A stretch of DNA of 64,000 bases, taken from the NCBI RefSeq assembly GCF_010470675.1, contig NZ_VOIQ01000007.1, positions 117,188 to 181,187 of the forward strand. Reading direction: 5' to 3'. Position numbers and translations under genes: made by a program. The notes beneath the pieces were generated by a model that made no database searches, had not been told where the DNA came from, and saw only the letters and a program-made list of their open reading frames with translations. The stretch comes from Desulfovibrio sp. JC010 (GTDB lineage Bacteria; Desulfobacterota; Desulfovibrionia; Desulfovibrionales; Desulfovibrionaceae). Shown piece after piece: positions 43,535-52,230 of the stretch; the stretch's first letter is position 1; each line of letters begins with the position of its first letter.

Positions 43535-43586
43535 GGCCTCCTTTAATCGGGAGGCCGTTTGCTTTCCGTGATGCGGAAGGCTTTTG
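43535..43586 (+). terminator. Tandem hairpins inside the tRNA array
   Basis: GGCCTCC/GGAGGCC followed by GTTT (43535-43560), then GCTTTCCG/CGGAAGGC followed by TTTT (43561-43585). They could end a first transcript after tRNA-Gly copy 3, or serve as processing spacers. Confidence 0.5.
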
Positions 43587-43587
43587 A

Positions 43588-43662
43588 GCGGGAATAACTC
43601 AGTGGTAGAGTACGACCTTGCCAAGGTCGGAGTCGCGAGTTCAAATCTCGTTTCCCGCTCCA
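43588..43662 (+). tRNA. tRNA-Gly (GCC), copy 4
   Basis: CGACC/GGTCG variant, identical to copy 2. Confidence 0.97.
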
Positions 43663-43669
43663 AAAATAA

Positions 43670-43744
<75 letters not shown>

Positions 43745-43747
43745 TTC

Positions 43748-43822
43748 GCGGGAATAACTCAGTGGTAGAGTACGACCTTGCCAAGGTCGGAGTCGCGAGT
43801 TCAAATCTCGTTTCCCGCTCCA
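43748..43822 (+). tRNA. tRNA-Gly (GCC), copy 5
   Basis: CGACC/GGTCG variant. Last member of the array, 3 bp after tRNA-Cys copy 2. Confidence 0.97.
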
Positions 43823-43831
43823 GAATTTAAT

Positions 43832-43862
43832 AAAGACCATCCGTGAGGGTGGTCTTTTTTTT
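43832..43862 (+). terminator. Terminator of tRNA array
   Basis: AAAGACCATCC, GTGA loop, GGGTGGTC, then nine T residues. Confidence 0.92.
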
Positions 43863-43960
43863 GTGTTAATTACAGGTGTTTCAGAGTAAAGTGCTGGGTC
43901 AGTCAGGGGAAATAGTTACGCTTCTTACAGCTGCTCGTTGCAATAAGCAGGATTGTGAAT

Positions 43961-45019
43961 ATGAAGATTGTTATTTTGGAATCCGGCCTTTTGGCTTCTT
44001 CTTTTCGTGAGTTGGGGCACGACGTTTTTCACATCAGGTGGGATAGTGAGCCGATTGAGAGTGAAAAATTGCTTCAGGTTAACCGTCCGCTTTTTTATCA
44101 GGATTTGTTGACCATCTTTGATAAATTTTCATTTCAGCCTGATCTTGTGTTCTGGCATGACGTGGGCAATATCCCCAGAGTCTGGGGTTTGGAGGCTTTG
44201 GATTGTCCTACTGTGGGTTATTTTATCGATACTTATTGCAACCCGTGGCATGTTCCGTATTCCTATGCATTTGATTGCGCGATGGTTGCTCAAAAAAATG
44301 CCGTTCCGCTGTTCAATGAAGCCGGTTATCCGAAGCTGAATAAATGGTTTCCTTTGTTTTATGACAAGGCCAGCGCATTTAATGATTCGCAGGTCCGGGA
44401 TATCCCGGTTTGTTTTGTGGGGACGGTGGATAGCAAACAGAATATTGCACGAAAAGTTTTTTTGGATACGTTTGCTAAATTTTGTCCCATACTTGTCAAA
44501 AAGGGCGCGTACCAGCCTCTCTTTGCCCGCTCTAAGATTATCTTGAATCAGTCTGCGGCTGCGGAGCTCAATTACCGTACTTTTGAAACAGCGGCCTGCG
44601 GAGCTGCTGTGCTAACTGAAGATTGCGACAACGGCCTGCTGGATCTATTCACTCCCGGTGAAAATATTCTGCCCCCGTACGAGCGCGGAAATGCGAAACA
44701 CGCGGCGGAAATTGCCCTTGAAATGCTTAGTGATGAGCAGAAGCTTGATGAGATTGCCCGTGCGGGTGAGCGGCTGGTTAATGAAAAGCACAGCTCGCTT
44801 GTGCGTGCACAGGAAGTGCTGGATACAGTTGCAGGATTGTCCGGTTCGGTGCAAAAGCGCATAACTCACGGGGATTTTATCAGAAGCAAGCTGGTTCTGG
44901 CTGCAATGTTTATCTGCGGAGAGTCCAAAACAGCACTTCCGCCCCAGATGGTCAGCCACTTCGGGGAAATCGCAAAAACTTATCAGGAACGCTGGGATAA
45001 GGTTGCGTTGTATTCGTAG
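43961..45019 (+). CDS. CgeB-like glycosyltransferase
   Basis: 352 residues from the ATG at 43961; AGCAGG sits 10 bp upstream, making the GTG at 43955 unlikely. The C-terminal domain has the CgeB/GT-B pattern: VCFVGTVDSKQNIARK near 150, then ILNQSAAAELNYRTFETAAC (about 195-215) and GAAVLTEDCDNGLLDLFTPG. The N-terminal part starts MKIVILESGLLASSFRELGH. Probably transfers a sugar to a protein or surface glycan. Stand-alone gene after the tRNA terminator. Confidence 0.82.
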   Translation: MKIVILESGLLASSFRELGHDVFHIRWDSEPIESEKLLQVNRPLFYQDLLTIFDKFSFQPDLVFWHDVGNIPRVWGLEALDCPTVGYFIDTYCNPWHVPYSYAFDCAMVAQKNAVPLFNEAGYPKLNKWFPLFYDKASAFNDSQVRDIPVCFVGTVDSKQNIARKVFLDTFAKFCPILVKKGAYQPLFARSKIILNQSAAAELNYRTFETAACGAAVLTEDCDNGLLDLFTPGENILPPYERGNAKHAAEIALEMLSDEQKLDEIARAGERLVNEKHSSLVRAQEVLDTVAGLSGSVQKRITHGDFIRSKLVLAAMFICGESKTALPPQMVSHFGEIAKTYQERWDKVALYS

Positions 45020-45162
45020 CTTTTTTCACGGATGGTGGCGGTTGACCACCCGCTTGTTAATGATTACTCATCTTGCTTCACGGCACATAATCTGCTGCCG
45101 TGGAGCATTTTTCTGTTTCATCAGGATAAAATAAATTTCGATTATTCCTTCAGGAGGTTTCC

Positions 45163-45882
45163 TTGAAAAATATAGCGTTGAAGCCCGCTGCGACTTTTGA
45201 TGAACTGCTTGCTGCGGCCCGGAACAAGTTCGGAGCAATCAAGTTTGAAGAAGTTAAAGTGGGCGACCGGATTTTTGAACTGGCCCAGATTGCGGATATG
45301 CCCGCATACCTTGATAAACTCGTCAACAAAGCCCGTGGCGGCAAGAAAATCGACTTGCCCCTGTGGGCCAAGATCTGGCCTTCTTCTCTGGTGCTCGGCT
45401 TTTACGCGCTGAAGTTCAAGGCGGCTGAAGGTGCTAAATTTCTTGAAGTGGGCACTGACGGCGGGCTTTGCGGAATGATCGCAGCCAGCCGGGGTTATGA
45501 AGTTGTGCTGGCTGATACTGATGATGACGCACTGCTTTTTGCCCGCTTGAACGCTGCGCGCAACAAGCTTGATGGAAATATCAGCATGCGCAAGGTGGAT
45601 TTCGCCGAGACTGATCTGGAAGAAAAGTTCAACTATATTTTAGGATGTGAAATCCTGCACCGCGATGATGTTGCCGAGTCCCTGCCCGGATTTATCGGTC
45701 GCCATCTGGTGGAAGCCAAGGATTCCGAAGTGCTGCTGGCCATGGATAAAAAGCGCGGCGGCAAGAAGTTTTTTGAGCAGACCAAGGACAGCTATCGTCT
45801 GATGAAGCAGGAAGTTCCTTTTGCCGGAAACGCCGGTGAAGGCAAGTCCATTATTTCTCTGGTCCGCATGGGAGTGAAATAA
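45163..45882 (+). CDS. Class I SAM-dependent methyltransferase next to YcaO
   Basis: 239 residues from a TTG start with a perfect AGGAGG 5 bp upstream. Motif LPLWAKIWPSSLVLGFYAL (about 67-85) before the SAM loop FLEVGTDGGLCGMIAASRG (about 94-112) and acidic VVLADTDDDALLFARLN resembles the METTL21/nicotinamide-N-methyltransferase-like group, many of which methylate protein lysines. Its stop shares a base with the ATG of the YcaO gene, so both are made together. The target is unknown; dsrC downstream is one speculative candidate. Confidence 0.85.
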   Translation: MKNIALKPAATFDELLAAARNKFGAIKFEEVKVGDRIFELAQIADMPAYLDKLVNKARGGKKIDLPLWAKIWPSSLVLGFYALKFKAAEGAKFLEVGTDGGLCGMIAASRGYEVVLADTDDDALLFARLNAARNKLDGNISMRKVDFAETDLEEKFNYILGCEILHRDDVAESLPGFIGRHLVEAKDSEVLLAMDKKRGGKKFFEQTKDSYRLMKQEVPFAGNAGEGKSIISLVRMGVK

Positions 45883-47609
45883 TGCTTGAGCTTAAATCAT
45901 GTCCCAAAGTTTATTCCAAGGACCAGGATAAGGCGGTAAGTCCCGAAGAGACCGTCTCCCGCGTTAAGGCCCTGCTGGATGAGAAATGCAACGGCGTGCT
46001 GAAATGCACCCGCAAGGTTGATACCGGGCGTCTGGGGATTCCCGTCTTCATCAGCGAATGCGGCGATGAGGCCCGTGAAGTAATGCCCACCCGCAAGCAG
46101 ATGGGCAAGGGTGCTTCCGTGGCTCAGGCCGAGGCTTCCGCGCTTATGGAGCTGGTGGAGCGGTTCAGCTTTTTCAGCTTCTGGTCCACACCGGAGAATT
46201 TTACCCTTGCCACTTATAGCGAGGCCGAAGATCTCTGGCCCGGCAAGGTTGTTTCCATTGAGAAAATCCTGCAGTCCGTGGGCGAGGATATGGACCCCGG
46301 CAAGGCGCGGGTCATCCTTGATCTGGTACGCTGGCATTTTTATCCTGCACTTAACGTTCATACCGGTGAAGAAGAGTACGTACCACTGGACTGGTTCAAG
46401 ATTCTCAATGAATTCAACGGGGCATCCGCTGGTAACTCCCCGGAAGAATCCGTGCTTCAGGGCGCAAGTGAACTGGTGGAACGGCACGTTTGCGCGGTTA
46501 TTGACCGTGACCGTCCCGAAGTTCCGGTGATTGATCCTGCTTCCTGCGATGATGAGGTGCTCGCCAATCTCTGCAAATGCTTTGATGACAACGACATCAA
46601 ATACATCATCAACGACTTTTCCTTCGGTATGCCGTTGCCCACGGTGGCGGTGACCGCATGGGACCCGTCCACTTTTCCGGGCATGAGTGAGATTGTCTTT
46701 ACCGCCGGGACTTCCGCTTCTCCCTGCAAGGCCGCTATCCGCGCTTTCACCGAGGTGGCGCAGTTGGCCGGGGATTTTGAGACCGGACGTGTTTACGAAG
46801 CTTCCGGCCTGCCCAAGTTTACCGAGATTGAGCAGACCGGCTGGCTTGGAGCAGGGCAGTGCGTGCAGATGAAATCCCTGCCCTCTGTTGAGAGTGACGA
46901 TATTTATGATGAGCTGAAGACTTTCGCCGCCCGGTTGGATGAAAAGGGCTACACCTTGTACACCGTAGCGACCACCCATCCTGAGCTGGGTGTACCTGCC
47001 AACTACAACTTCGTGCCCGGTTTTCAGTTCCGGGAGCGCACCCCGCATGCCAGCCTCGGCCTGTTTGTGGGCCGTATCCTGTCTGAGAAGGTCGCCCTCG
47101 ATATCGCCGGGGACGGGCTGGATGTGATTTCGGATATTTACGGCGAGCCGTATTTCATTCCTTTCTTTGAAGGCATGCTGGCCCTGCGCGGCGGAGATAC
47201 CTCCCACGCGGTGGATATGTTCAGCATTGCGGTGGAGATGCAGCCTGCGGATGAAGAGAAGGCTCTTTCCGCATTCTACACCGCTTACGCGCTTTCTCTT
47301 GAGGAACGCTGGCCGGTAACCATTCCTTATCTTGACCGGGCCATTGAGCTTGATGACGAGGCCAAGGAGTATTTCAACCTGCGCGGTGTGGCTAAATTCA
47401 AGGCCAAGGATTACGCGCTGGCAGCGGTTGATTTCAAGGCGGCCCTTGCACTGGACAGCGGATCGGCTTCAGACCTTGCCAATCTCGGATTATGTCATAA
47501 GTTTATGGGTGAAGATGATGAAGCCATCGAGTATTTGACCACCGCGCTGGAGCTCGATCCTTCCCTTGAGTATGCTCTGCCTCATCTTCAGGAATTACTC
47601 GACAAATAA
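45882..47609 (+). CDS. YcaO-domain protein with C-terminal TPR repeats
   Basis: 575 residues. YcaO core: GKGASVAQAEASALMELVERFSFFS (about 73-97), NSPEESVLQGASELVERHVCA (about 186-206), ASPCKAAIRAFTEVAQLAG (about 278-296), giving the Glu-rich ATP-binding helices. Residues about 430-570 are TPR repeats (HAVDMFSIAVEMQPADEEKA; PYLDRAIELDDEAKEYFNL; AAVDFKAALALDSGSASDL). TPRs may present a protein substrate. It matches E. coli YcaO in domain order better than thiazole cyclodehydratases. dsrC follows 178 bp later. Confidence 0.9.
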   Translation: MLELKSCPKVYSKDQDKAVSPEETVSRVKALLDEKCNGVLKCTRKVDTGRLGIPVFISECGDEAREVMPTRKQMGKGASVAQAEASALMELVERFSFFSFWSTPENFTLATYSEAEDLWPGKVVSIEKILQSVGEDMDPGKARVILDLVRWHFYPALNVHTGEEEYVPLDWFKILNEFNGASAGNSPEESVLQGASELVERHVCAVIDRDRPEVPVIDPASCDDEVLANLCKCFDDNDIKYIINDFSFGMPLPTVAVTAWDPSTFPGMSEIVFTAGTSASPCKAAIRAFTEVAQLAGDFETGRVYEASGLPKFTEIEQTGWLGAGQCVQMKSLPSVESDDIYDELKTFAARLDEKGYTLYTVATTHPELGVPANYNFVPGFQFRERTPHASLGLFVGRILSEKVALDIAGDGLDVISDIYGEPYFIPFFEGMLALRGGDTSHAVDMFSIAVEMQPADEEKALSAFYTAYALSLEERWPVTIPYLDRAIELDDEAKEYFNLRGVAKFKAKDYALAAVDFKAALALDSGSASDLANLGLCHKFMGEDDEAIEYLTTALELDPSLEYALPHLQELLDK

Positions 47610-47624
47610 ATTCCTGATCCCGAT

Positions 47625-47787
47625 TGACAAGAATGGGATTTAAGGCTTATTTCAATTTAAGCAAAAACGCGTAAGGGTTTACGCTATAAAATAGTCGTGA
47701 AACAGTGGAATGCTGTTTTTGGATATGGCAGGTTCGACACGGTCAGAACCTACAGTAATAAATGTAAATATTCCTAGGAGTATTATT
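47625..47787 (+). promoter_or_regulatory. dsrC promoter and leader
   Basis: An inverted repeat GCGTAA-GGGT-TTACGC (47669-47684) directly abuts TATAAAAT (47685-47692), a good -10. The dyad takes the place of a -35 and could be an activator or repressor site. A TTGACA at 47625 has a poor -10. The leader of about 95 nt includes a GGTTC/GAACC hairpin near 47730-47750 and ends in TAGGAG 7 bp before the dsrC ATG. Confidence 0.5.
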
Positions 47788-48105
47788 ATGGCTATCGTAG
47801 AATTCATGGGCAAAAGCTTTGACGTTGATGAAGACGGTTTCCTCCTGAAGTTTGAAGACTGGTGCCCTGAGTGGGTTGACTTCTGCAAAGAGTCCGAAGG
47901 CATCAAAGAACTCAACGAAGAACACCAGAAAGTTATCGACTTCCTGCAGGACTACTACAAAAAGAACGGTATCGCTCCCATGGTGCGTATCCTCTCCAAA
48001 GTAACTGGTTTCAAACTGAAGCACATCTACGAACTGTTCCCCTCCGGTCCCGGTAAGGGAGCTTGTAAGATGGCTGGTCTGCCCAAGCCCACCGGCTGCG
48101 TATAG
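47788..48105 (+). CDS. dsrC: DsrC, sulfur-carrier partner of dissimilatory sulfite reductase
   Basis: 105 residues from the ATG behind TAGGAG; an upstream frame to 47710 is not needed. The C-terminal arm GPGKGACKMAGLPKPTGCV has both redox cysteines (Cys 93 and penultimate Cys 104, spaced CX10C), which distinguishes true DsrC from TusE-like proteins having only the last one. It carries sulfite-derived sulfur as a trisulfide during sulfate respiration and passes it to DsrMKJOP. Codon use is strongly optimised, suggesting high expression. dsrAB is not in the window, as usual for this lineage. Confidence 0.95.
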   Translation: MAIVEFMGKSFDVDEDGFLLKFEDWCPEWVDFCKESEGIKELNEEHQKVIDFLQDYYKKNGIAPMVRILSKVTGFKLKHIYELFPSGPGKGACKMAGLPKPTGCV

Positions 48106-48130
48106 ATCAGACAGCTTCTTAGTATATTTG

Positions 48131-48159
48131 GGCGGGATCCTCGCGGTCCCGCCTTTTTT
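48131..48159 (+). terminator. dsrC terminator
   Basis: GGCGGGATCC pairs with GGTCCCGCC with one bulged base, then TTTTTT. Confidence 0.88.
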
Positions 48160-48417
48160 GTTCTTTAAAGACAATCAGCTGAATGGTGACGGTCCGGTTA
48201 TTAAGCGTAAACGGGGATTGTAAGCTGTCCCGGTCTGATAGCTGAATCGTCAGCAGGCATCTGGTTGTCTGCTCGTTCCGGCCGCTTGACGTGCATCAGG
48301 TGGGCCTGTTAACTTATTGCACTAAAAATTGCGGAACTGGGCAAATAAAGCTTGCATATTATTATGTGCAGGTGTATTCGGCCTTGTTTTCACGGTTAAC
48401 AAAGACAGGAGAAAGTC
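48160..48417 (+). promoter_or_regulatory. Intergenic region upstream of rpmE
   Basis: A stretch of 258 bp without a gene. TTGACG near 48289 with TTAACT 17 bp later is a weak promoter candidate for rpmE. The last 60 bp lead to an AGGAGAAAG ribosome site. I see no open frame or clear riboswitch. Confidence 0.35.
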
Positions 48418-48648
48418 ATGAAAAAAGATATCCATCCTAAATTGCATAAGGCAACTGTACGTTGCCACTGCGGTTATGAGTCCGAACTCTACTCCACCAT
48501 TGGTGAAGAGGTGAGCACTGAAATTTGTTCCAACTGCCACCCTTTCTACACTGGTAAGCAGCGTTTTGTTGATACCGCTGGTCGTATCGATCGCTTTAAG
48601 AAGAAGTTCGGTAACTTCGACGCAGCAAGCAAAGTTAAGGGCAACTAG
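48418..48648 (+). CDS. rpmE: 50S ribosomal protein L31
   Basis: 76 residues, [20 protein letters not shown] and [20 protein letters not shown]. Four Zn-binding cysteines (16, 18, 37, 40) mark it as the zinc-containing type, which can also act as a zinc store. Own terminator follows. Confidence 0.97.
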   Translation: MKKDIHPKLHKATVRCHCGYESELYSTIGEEVSTEICSNCHPFYTGKQRFVDTAGRIDRFKKKFGNFDAASKVKGN

Positions 48649-48676
48649 CTCATATTTCTGCGGTTTTGCCGCGTGA

Positions 48677-48722
48677 ACATGCCTCTGCCGTTTTATGACG
48701 GTAGAGGCATGTCCTTTTTTAA
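48677..48722 (+). terminator. rpmE terminator
   Basis: ACATGCCTCTGCCG pairs with CGGTAGAGGCATGT (one G-U), followed by CCTTTTTT. Confidence 0.9.
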
Positions 48723-48895
48723 AATATTTAAAAGTCCTGCATCGTAGCCGGGTGGGACATTTCAAATCCCTCCCCGCTGTATTCTTTTGTAGTGATAATC
48801 AATCTCGGTCTTGCTTGACGGCTGTAAGTGATTATTCTACTGAGAAACATTACTATTTTACGGGCTGTCCGGCCCTTATCAGTGAGGAAACGGAT

Positions 48896-49843
48896 TTGAA
48901 ATTACCTCTTCTTATGTCCGCCGCCAAAACCGTTGGCGGGCAGGCTGTTATCGAAGGCGTTATGATGCGCGCAAAGGACAATCTTGCCATTGCTGTCCGT
49001 CGTCCTGACGGTGAAATTACTGTTGAGCTTCGTCCCTGGTTTTCAATGACTCCCGAGTTTATGAAAAAACCTTTTCTGCGTGGTTTTCCTATTTTTATGG
49101 AGACCATGGTTAACGGAGTCAAAGCCCTTAACTATTCCGCCACTCAGGCTCTTGATGAAGAGGAAGACGGCGAACTGACCACTTTTCACCTTGTGCTGAC
49201 CATGGTCATCGCACTTGGTGCCGCGCTTGGTCTTTTCGTTGTGCTGCCGCACTTTTTTTCCGTGGCTATGAAGTGGTGGGGCGTTTCCGGCGGTGTGGAT
49301 TCCCTGAGTTTCCATGTCTGGGACGGCTTCTTCAAGATGCTCATGTTCATCGGTTACATCGTGTCCATCTCATTTGTGCCGGATATCAAGCGCGTGTTCC
49401 AGTATCACGGTGCCGAACACAAGGCTATCTGGGCTTATGAAGCGGGCGGCAAACTTGACGTTTGCGATATTAAAAATTTCAGCAGGCTCCATCCCCGTTG
49501 CGGAACAGCATTTCTGCTTTTCGTGCTGGTGGTGAGTATCCTGCTTTTCACTGTGCTGGTTCCCATGATCGTTGCCGTCTGGGCACCGCAGACCTTTGTG
49601 CTTAAACATTTATATATAGTCGGTATCAAGCTGCTGCTGATGGCTCCTGTGAGTGCGGTCGCCTATGAGATGATCAAGGCTTCTGCCAAACACGAGGACA
49701 AACCCCTGTGCAAGGCGGCCTGTCTGCCCGGAATGGGGATGCAGCTGCTGACTACCCGCGAGCCGGACGAAGAGCAGATTGAAGTTGCTCTTGCGGCACT
49801 TAATACTGCGGTTGCTGCCGATGCTGATGGAGGAGACAGCTGA
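48896..49843 (+). CDS. DUF1385 family membrane protein
   Basis: 315 residues from the TTG at 48896, which has GAGGAA 7 bp upstream; an ATG six codons on is the alternative. N-terminal [20 protein letters not shown] is the DUF1385 signature, followed by RRPDGEI, then four hydrophobic helices and [27 protein letters not shown]. In many bacteria this gene precedes prfA, as here, where the stop overlaps the prfA ATG by one base (TGATG). Function not established. Confidence 0.92.
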   Translation: MKLPLLMSAAKTVGGQAVIEGVMMRAKDNLAIAVRRPDGEITVELRPWFSMTPEFMKKPFLRGFPIFMETMVNGVKALNYSATQALDEEEDGELTTFHLVLTMVIALGAALGLFVVLPHFFSVAMKWWGVSGGVDSLSFHVWDGFFKMLMFIGYIVSISFVPDIKRVFQYHGAEHKAIWAYEAGGKLDVCDIKNFSRLHPRCGTAFLLFVLVVSILLFTVLVPMIVAVWAPQTFVLKHLYIVGIKLLLMAPVSAVAYEMIKASAKHEDKPLCKAACLPGMGMQLLTTREPDEEQIEVALAALNTAVAADADGGDS

Positions 49844-50916
49844 TGTTTGCCAAGTTGGAAGAGATTGAACGTTCTTTCATGGATCTGGAGCAGGAGCTTG
49901 CAGACCCGGAAGTTTATAATAATCAGGATCGCTACCGTAAAGTAACCATGGCCCACGCTGAACTCGGCGATGTTGTGGAAGCTTTCCGCGAATACAAGCA
50001 GCTTTCCGCCGACCTTGAAGACAACAAGGAAATGGCCAAGGATTCCGACCCGGAAATCCGCGAAATGGCTGAGATGGAAATTGCCGAGATCAAGGATCGT
50101 CTGCCCAAGCTGGAAGAAGAACTCAAGCTTCTCCTGCTGCCTAAAGACCCCATGGACGGCAAGAACATTATCCTTGAAATCCGCGGCGGTACCGGCGGGG
50201 AAGAAGCAGCCCTTTTTGCCGCCGATCTTTTCCGCATGTATTCCCGTTTTGCAGATGCCAACGGCTGGAAAGTTGAGGTCATGAGTTCCAACCCCACCGG
50301 AACTGGCGGATTCAAGGAAATTATCGCCGCCATCAGCGGCAGCCGCATCTACTCCAAGATGAAATACGAGTCCGGTACCCATCGTGTTCAGCGTGTGCCC
50401 GCCACTGAAACACAGGGCCGTATCCACACTTCCGCAGCCACCGTGGCCATCATGCCCGAAGCAGAGGAAGTGGACGTACAGGTGCGCAACGAAGATCTGC
50501 GTATCGACGTGTTCCGTGCATCCGGTCCCGGCGGTCAGTCCGTTAACACTACTGACTCCGCTATCCGCATAACCCACCTTCCCACCGGGCTGGTTGTTAT
50601 CTGTCAGGACGAAAAGTCCCAGCACAAGAACAAGGCCAAGGCCATGAAGGTTCTCTGTTCCCGCCTGTTGCAGGCCGAGCAGGACAAACAGCATGCGGAA
50701 ATGGCTGAACAGCGTCGCGCACAGGTCGGTTCCGGTGACCGTTCCGAACGTATCCGTACCTACAACTTTCCGCAGGGCAGGGTGACCGATCACCGCATCA
50801 ACCTGACCCTCTACAAACTCGATTCCGTAATCGAAGGGGACATGAACGAGCTGGTCGATTCGCTCATCAGCCACTACCAGTCCGAAGCTTTGAAGCAACA
50901 GGCTCAGGACGGCTAG
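49843..50916 (+). CDS. prfA: Peptide chain release factor 1
   Basis: 357 residues. GGQ motif at 230-232 in [15 protein letters not shown], upstream [20 protein letters not shown], and a central region with the PAT-type tripeptide ([14 protein letters not shown], about 185). Terminates translation at UAA and UAG. Gln of GGQ is the target of PrmC, encoded next. Confidence 0.97.
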   Translation: MFAKLEEIERSFMDLEQELADPEVYNNQDRYRKVTMAHAELGDVVEAFREYKQLSADLEDNKEMAKDSDPEIREMAEMEIAEIKDRLPKLEEELKLLLLPKDPMDGKNIILEIRGGTGGEEAALFAADLFRMYSRFADANGWKVEVMSSNPTGTGGFKEIIAAISGSRIYSKMKYESGTHRVQRVPATETQGRIHTSAATVAIMPEAEEVDVQVRNEDLRIDVFRASGPGGQSVNTTDSAIRITHLPTGLVVICQDEKSQHKNKAKAMKVLCSRLLQAEQDKQHAEMAEQRRAQVGSGDRSERIRTYNFPQGRVTDHRINLTLYKLDSVIEGDMNELVDSLISHYQSEALKQQAQDG

Positions 50917-50924
50917 GGAAGCAT

Positions 50925-51043
50925 GCCTCCGGCGGCCAAAGGAGAAGGGGAGAACCCCTTTTGCTGCCGCCAAAAAGGTGTTCTCCCCTTCCCCTCTGGA
51001 CTCCCCATCCCCTCTCCCCAAAACGCGTTGGCCGGGGTTGGGC
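50925..51043 (+). repeat. Palindromic intergenic repeat, copy C
   Basis: Begins GCCTCCGGCGGCC 8 bp after the prfA stop, inner hairpin GAAGGGGAGAACCCC…/GTTCTCCCCTTCCCC, then CTGGACTCCCCATCCC and CCCCAAAA. The end block GCTTCGC is missing, so this copy is degenerate at its 3' side. Confidence 0.75.
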
Positions 51044-51054
51044 TAAGATAAAAT

Positions 51055-51087
51055 CTAAAACGGGATATTTTTTAATATCCCGTTTTT
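51055..51087 (+). terminator. Terminator between repeat copies C and D
   Basis: AAAACGGGATATT, TTTT loop, AATATCCCG, then TTTTTTT. Occupies the same relative place as the hairpin at 40734. Confidence 0.85.
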
Positions 51088-51104
51088 TTATTGAAATTAA
51101 ACCA

Positions 51105-51186
51105 GCGAAGCTTATTTAAAGTTTTTGGGATTCTTAAACCCTTTTTGCAAAAAGGGTTTAAGGCCCCCGGCAGGGTCGCCGAAGGC
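51105..51186 (-). repeat. Palindromic intergenic repeat, copy D (inverted)
   Basis: On the minus strand: GCCTTCGGCGACC, CCGGGGGCCTTAAACCC, inner hairpin around TTTTTGCAAAAA, then CCCAAAAACTTTAAATAA and GCTTCGC. It ends 5 bp before the prmC ATG, so the only ribosome-site-like bases of prmC (GAAGGC) lie in the repeat. Confidence 0.78.
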
Positions 51187-51191
51187 TAGAT

Positions 51192-52055
51192 ATGCACGAT
51201 CTTACACTCAAAGAAATTTTATCCAAAGCCACAGCTCGGCTAAATGAAGCTGGCGTGGATTCCCCGGCCTTGTCTGCGCAGCTATTTGCGGAGCAGGTTT
51301 TCGGGTTAAGCCGGGTGCAGCTGATTACCGAGATGCACCGCGTTGTGGATTCAGAGAAGTTGGCTGAGTTCGAAATGCTGATTAAACGCAGAGCTTCCGG
51401 CGAACCTGCGGCTTATATTCTGGGTGTGAAGGAATTTTACGGCCTTGAATTCAAGGTTGGGCCGGGGGTGTTGATCCCCCGTCCTGAGACTGAGGAGATA
51501 GTTGAGAAGGTTGAGCAGCTTTTTGGTGCGCATGAAGAGTTTGTTTTTGCTGATTTCGGTACCGGATCGGGGATTCTGGCGGTGACAGTGGCGAAGTTGT
51601 TTCCCAAGGCACGCGGGATTGCGGTTGATCTGAGTCCGGCTGCTCTTAATATTGCACAGGAGAATGCGCGGTTGCACGGTGTTGCTAAGCGGGTGCAGTT
51701 TGTGCGTGCTGATTTTAATGAATCTCTGCTGGCTGACGCAAAGTTTGACCTGATTTTGGCTAATCCGCCTTATCTTTGTGAAGCGGAACTGGATGAAATC
51801 AGCTATGAGGTGGCGGAATTTGAACCTGTGTCTGCGCTGGTCAGCGGTCCGTCCGGGGACGAGGATATCAAAGGCAGTGCACCGCGTATCGGATCGGCTT
51901 TGAAAAAGGGCGGCACTGTGTTTATGGAGATCGGTTATCTTCAGGGACAGGTCGCCTATGATATTTTTGACAGCTGTGCTGCATTTTCGGGTTGTGTGGA
52001 GGTGCAAAAAGACCTCTCCGGGCACGACCGTATTGTTGTGGCAAAAAAGAGATAG
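51192..52055 (+). CDS. prmC: Release factor glutamine methyltransferase PrmC
   Basis: 287 residues. N-terminal helical domain, LIPRPETEEIVEKVE (about 94-110), SAM loop FADFGTGSGILAVTVAKLFP (about 117-136) and catalytic NPPY in ILANPPYLCEAEL (about 191). Methylates the GGQ glutamine of release factors. Next to prfA as in many genomes. Confidence 0.96.
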   Translation: MHDLTLKEILSKATARLNEAGVDSPALSAQLFAEQVFGLSRVQLITEMHRVVDSEKLAEFEMLIKRRASGEPAAYILGVKEFYGLEFKVGPGVLIPRPETEEIVEKVEQLFGAHEEFVFADFGTGSGILAVTVAKLFPKARGIAVDLSPAALNIAQENARLHGVAKRVQFVRADFNESLLADAKFDLILANPPYLCEAELDEISYEVAEFEPVSALVSGPSGDEDIKGSAPRIGSALKKGGTVFMEIGYLQGQVAYDIFDSCAAFSGCVEVQKDLSGHDRIVVAKKR

Positions 52056-52230
52056 CTTTGCTGCATGTTTGCAAAAAAACCACAGCGTATGTTTTGTGTT
52101 GTTGTAAAAATACAACTAGTTACGTTTTGTGATAATTGATATAATTAAAAAGTTTATTAAAATCAGTATGTTGAAAAACTCCTTTAGAGTGGCATATTAA
52201 TTGCTACATAGAGTGGCAACAGGAGATAAT

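Noticed and set aside
45897-47207. 436-codon open frame antisense to the YcaO gene
   Set aside because: It is a shadow of a GC-biased real gene; no ribosome site and no protein-like features.
49663-51021. 452-codon open frame antisense to prfA and DUF1385
   Set aside because: Both overlapped genes are unmistakable; the frame arises from their codon bias.
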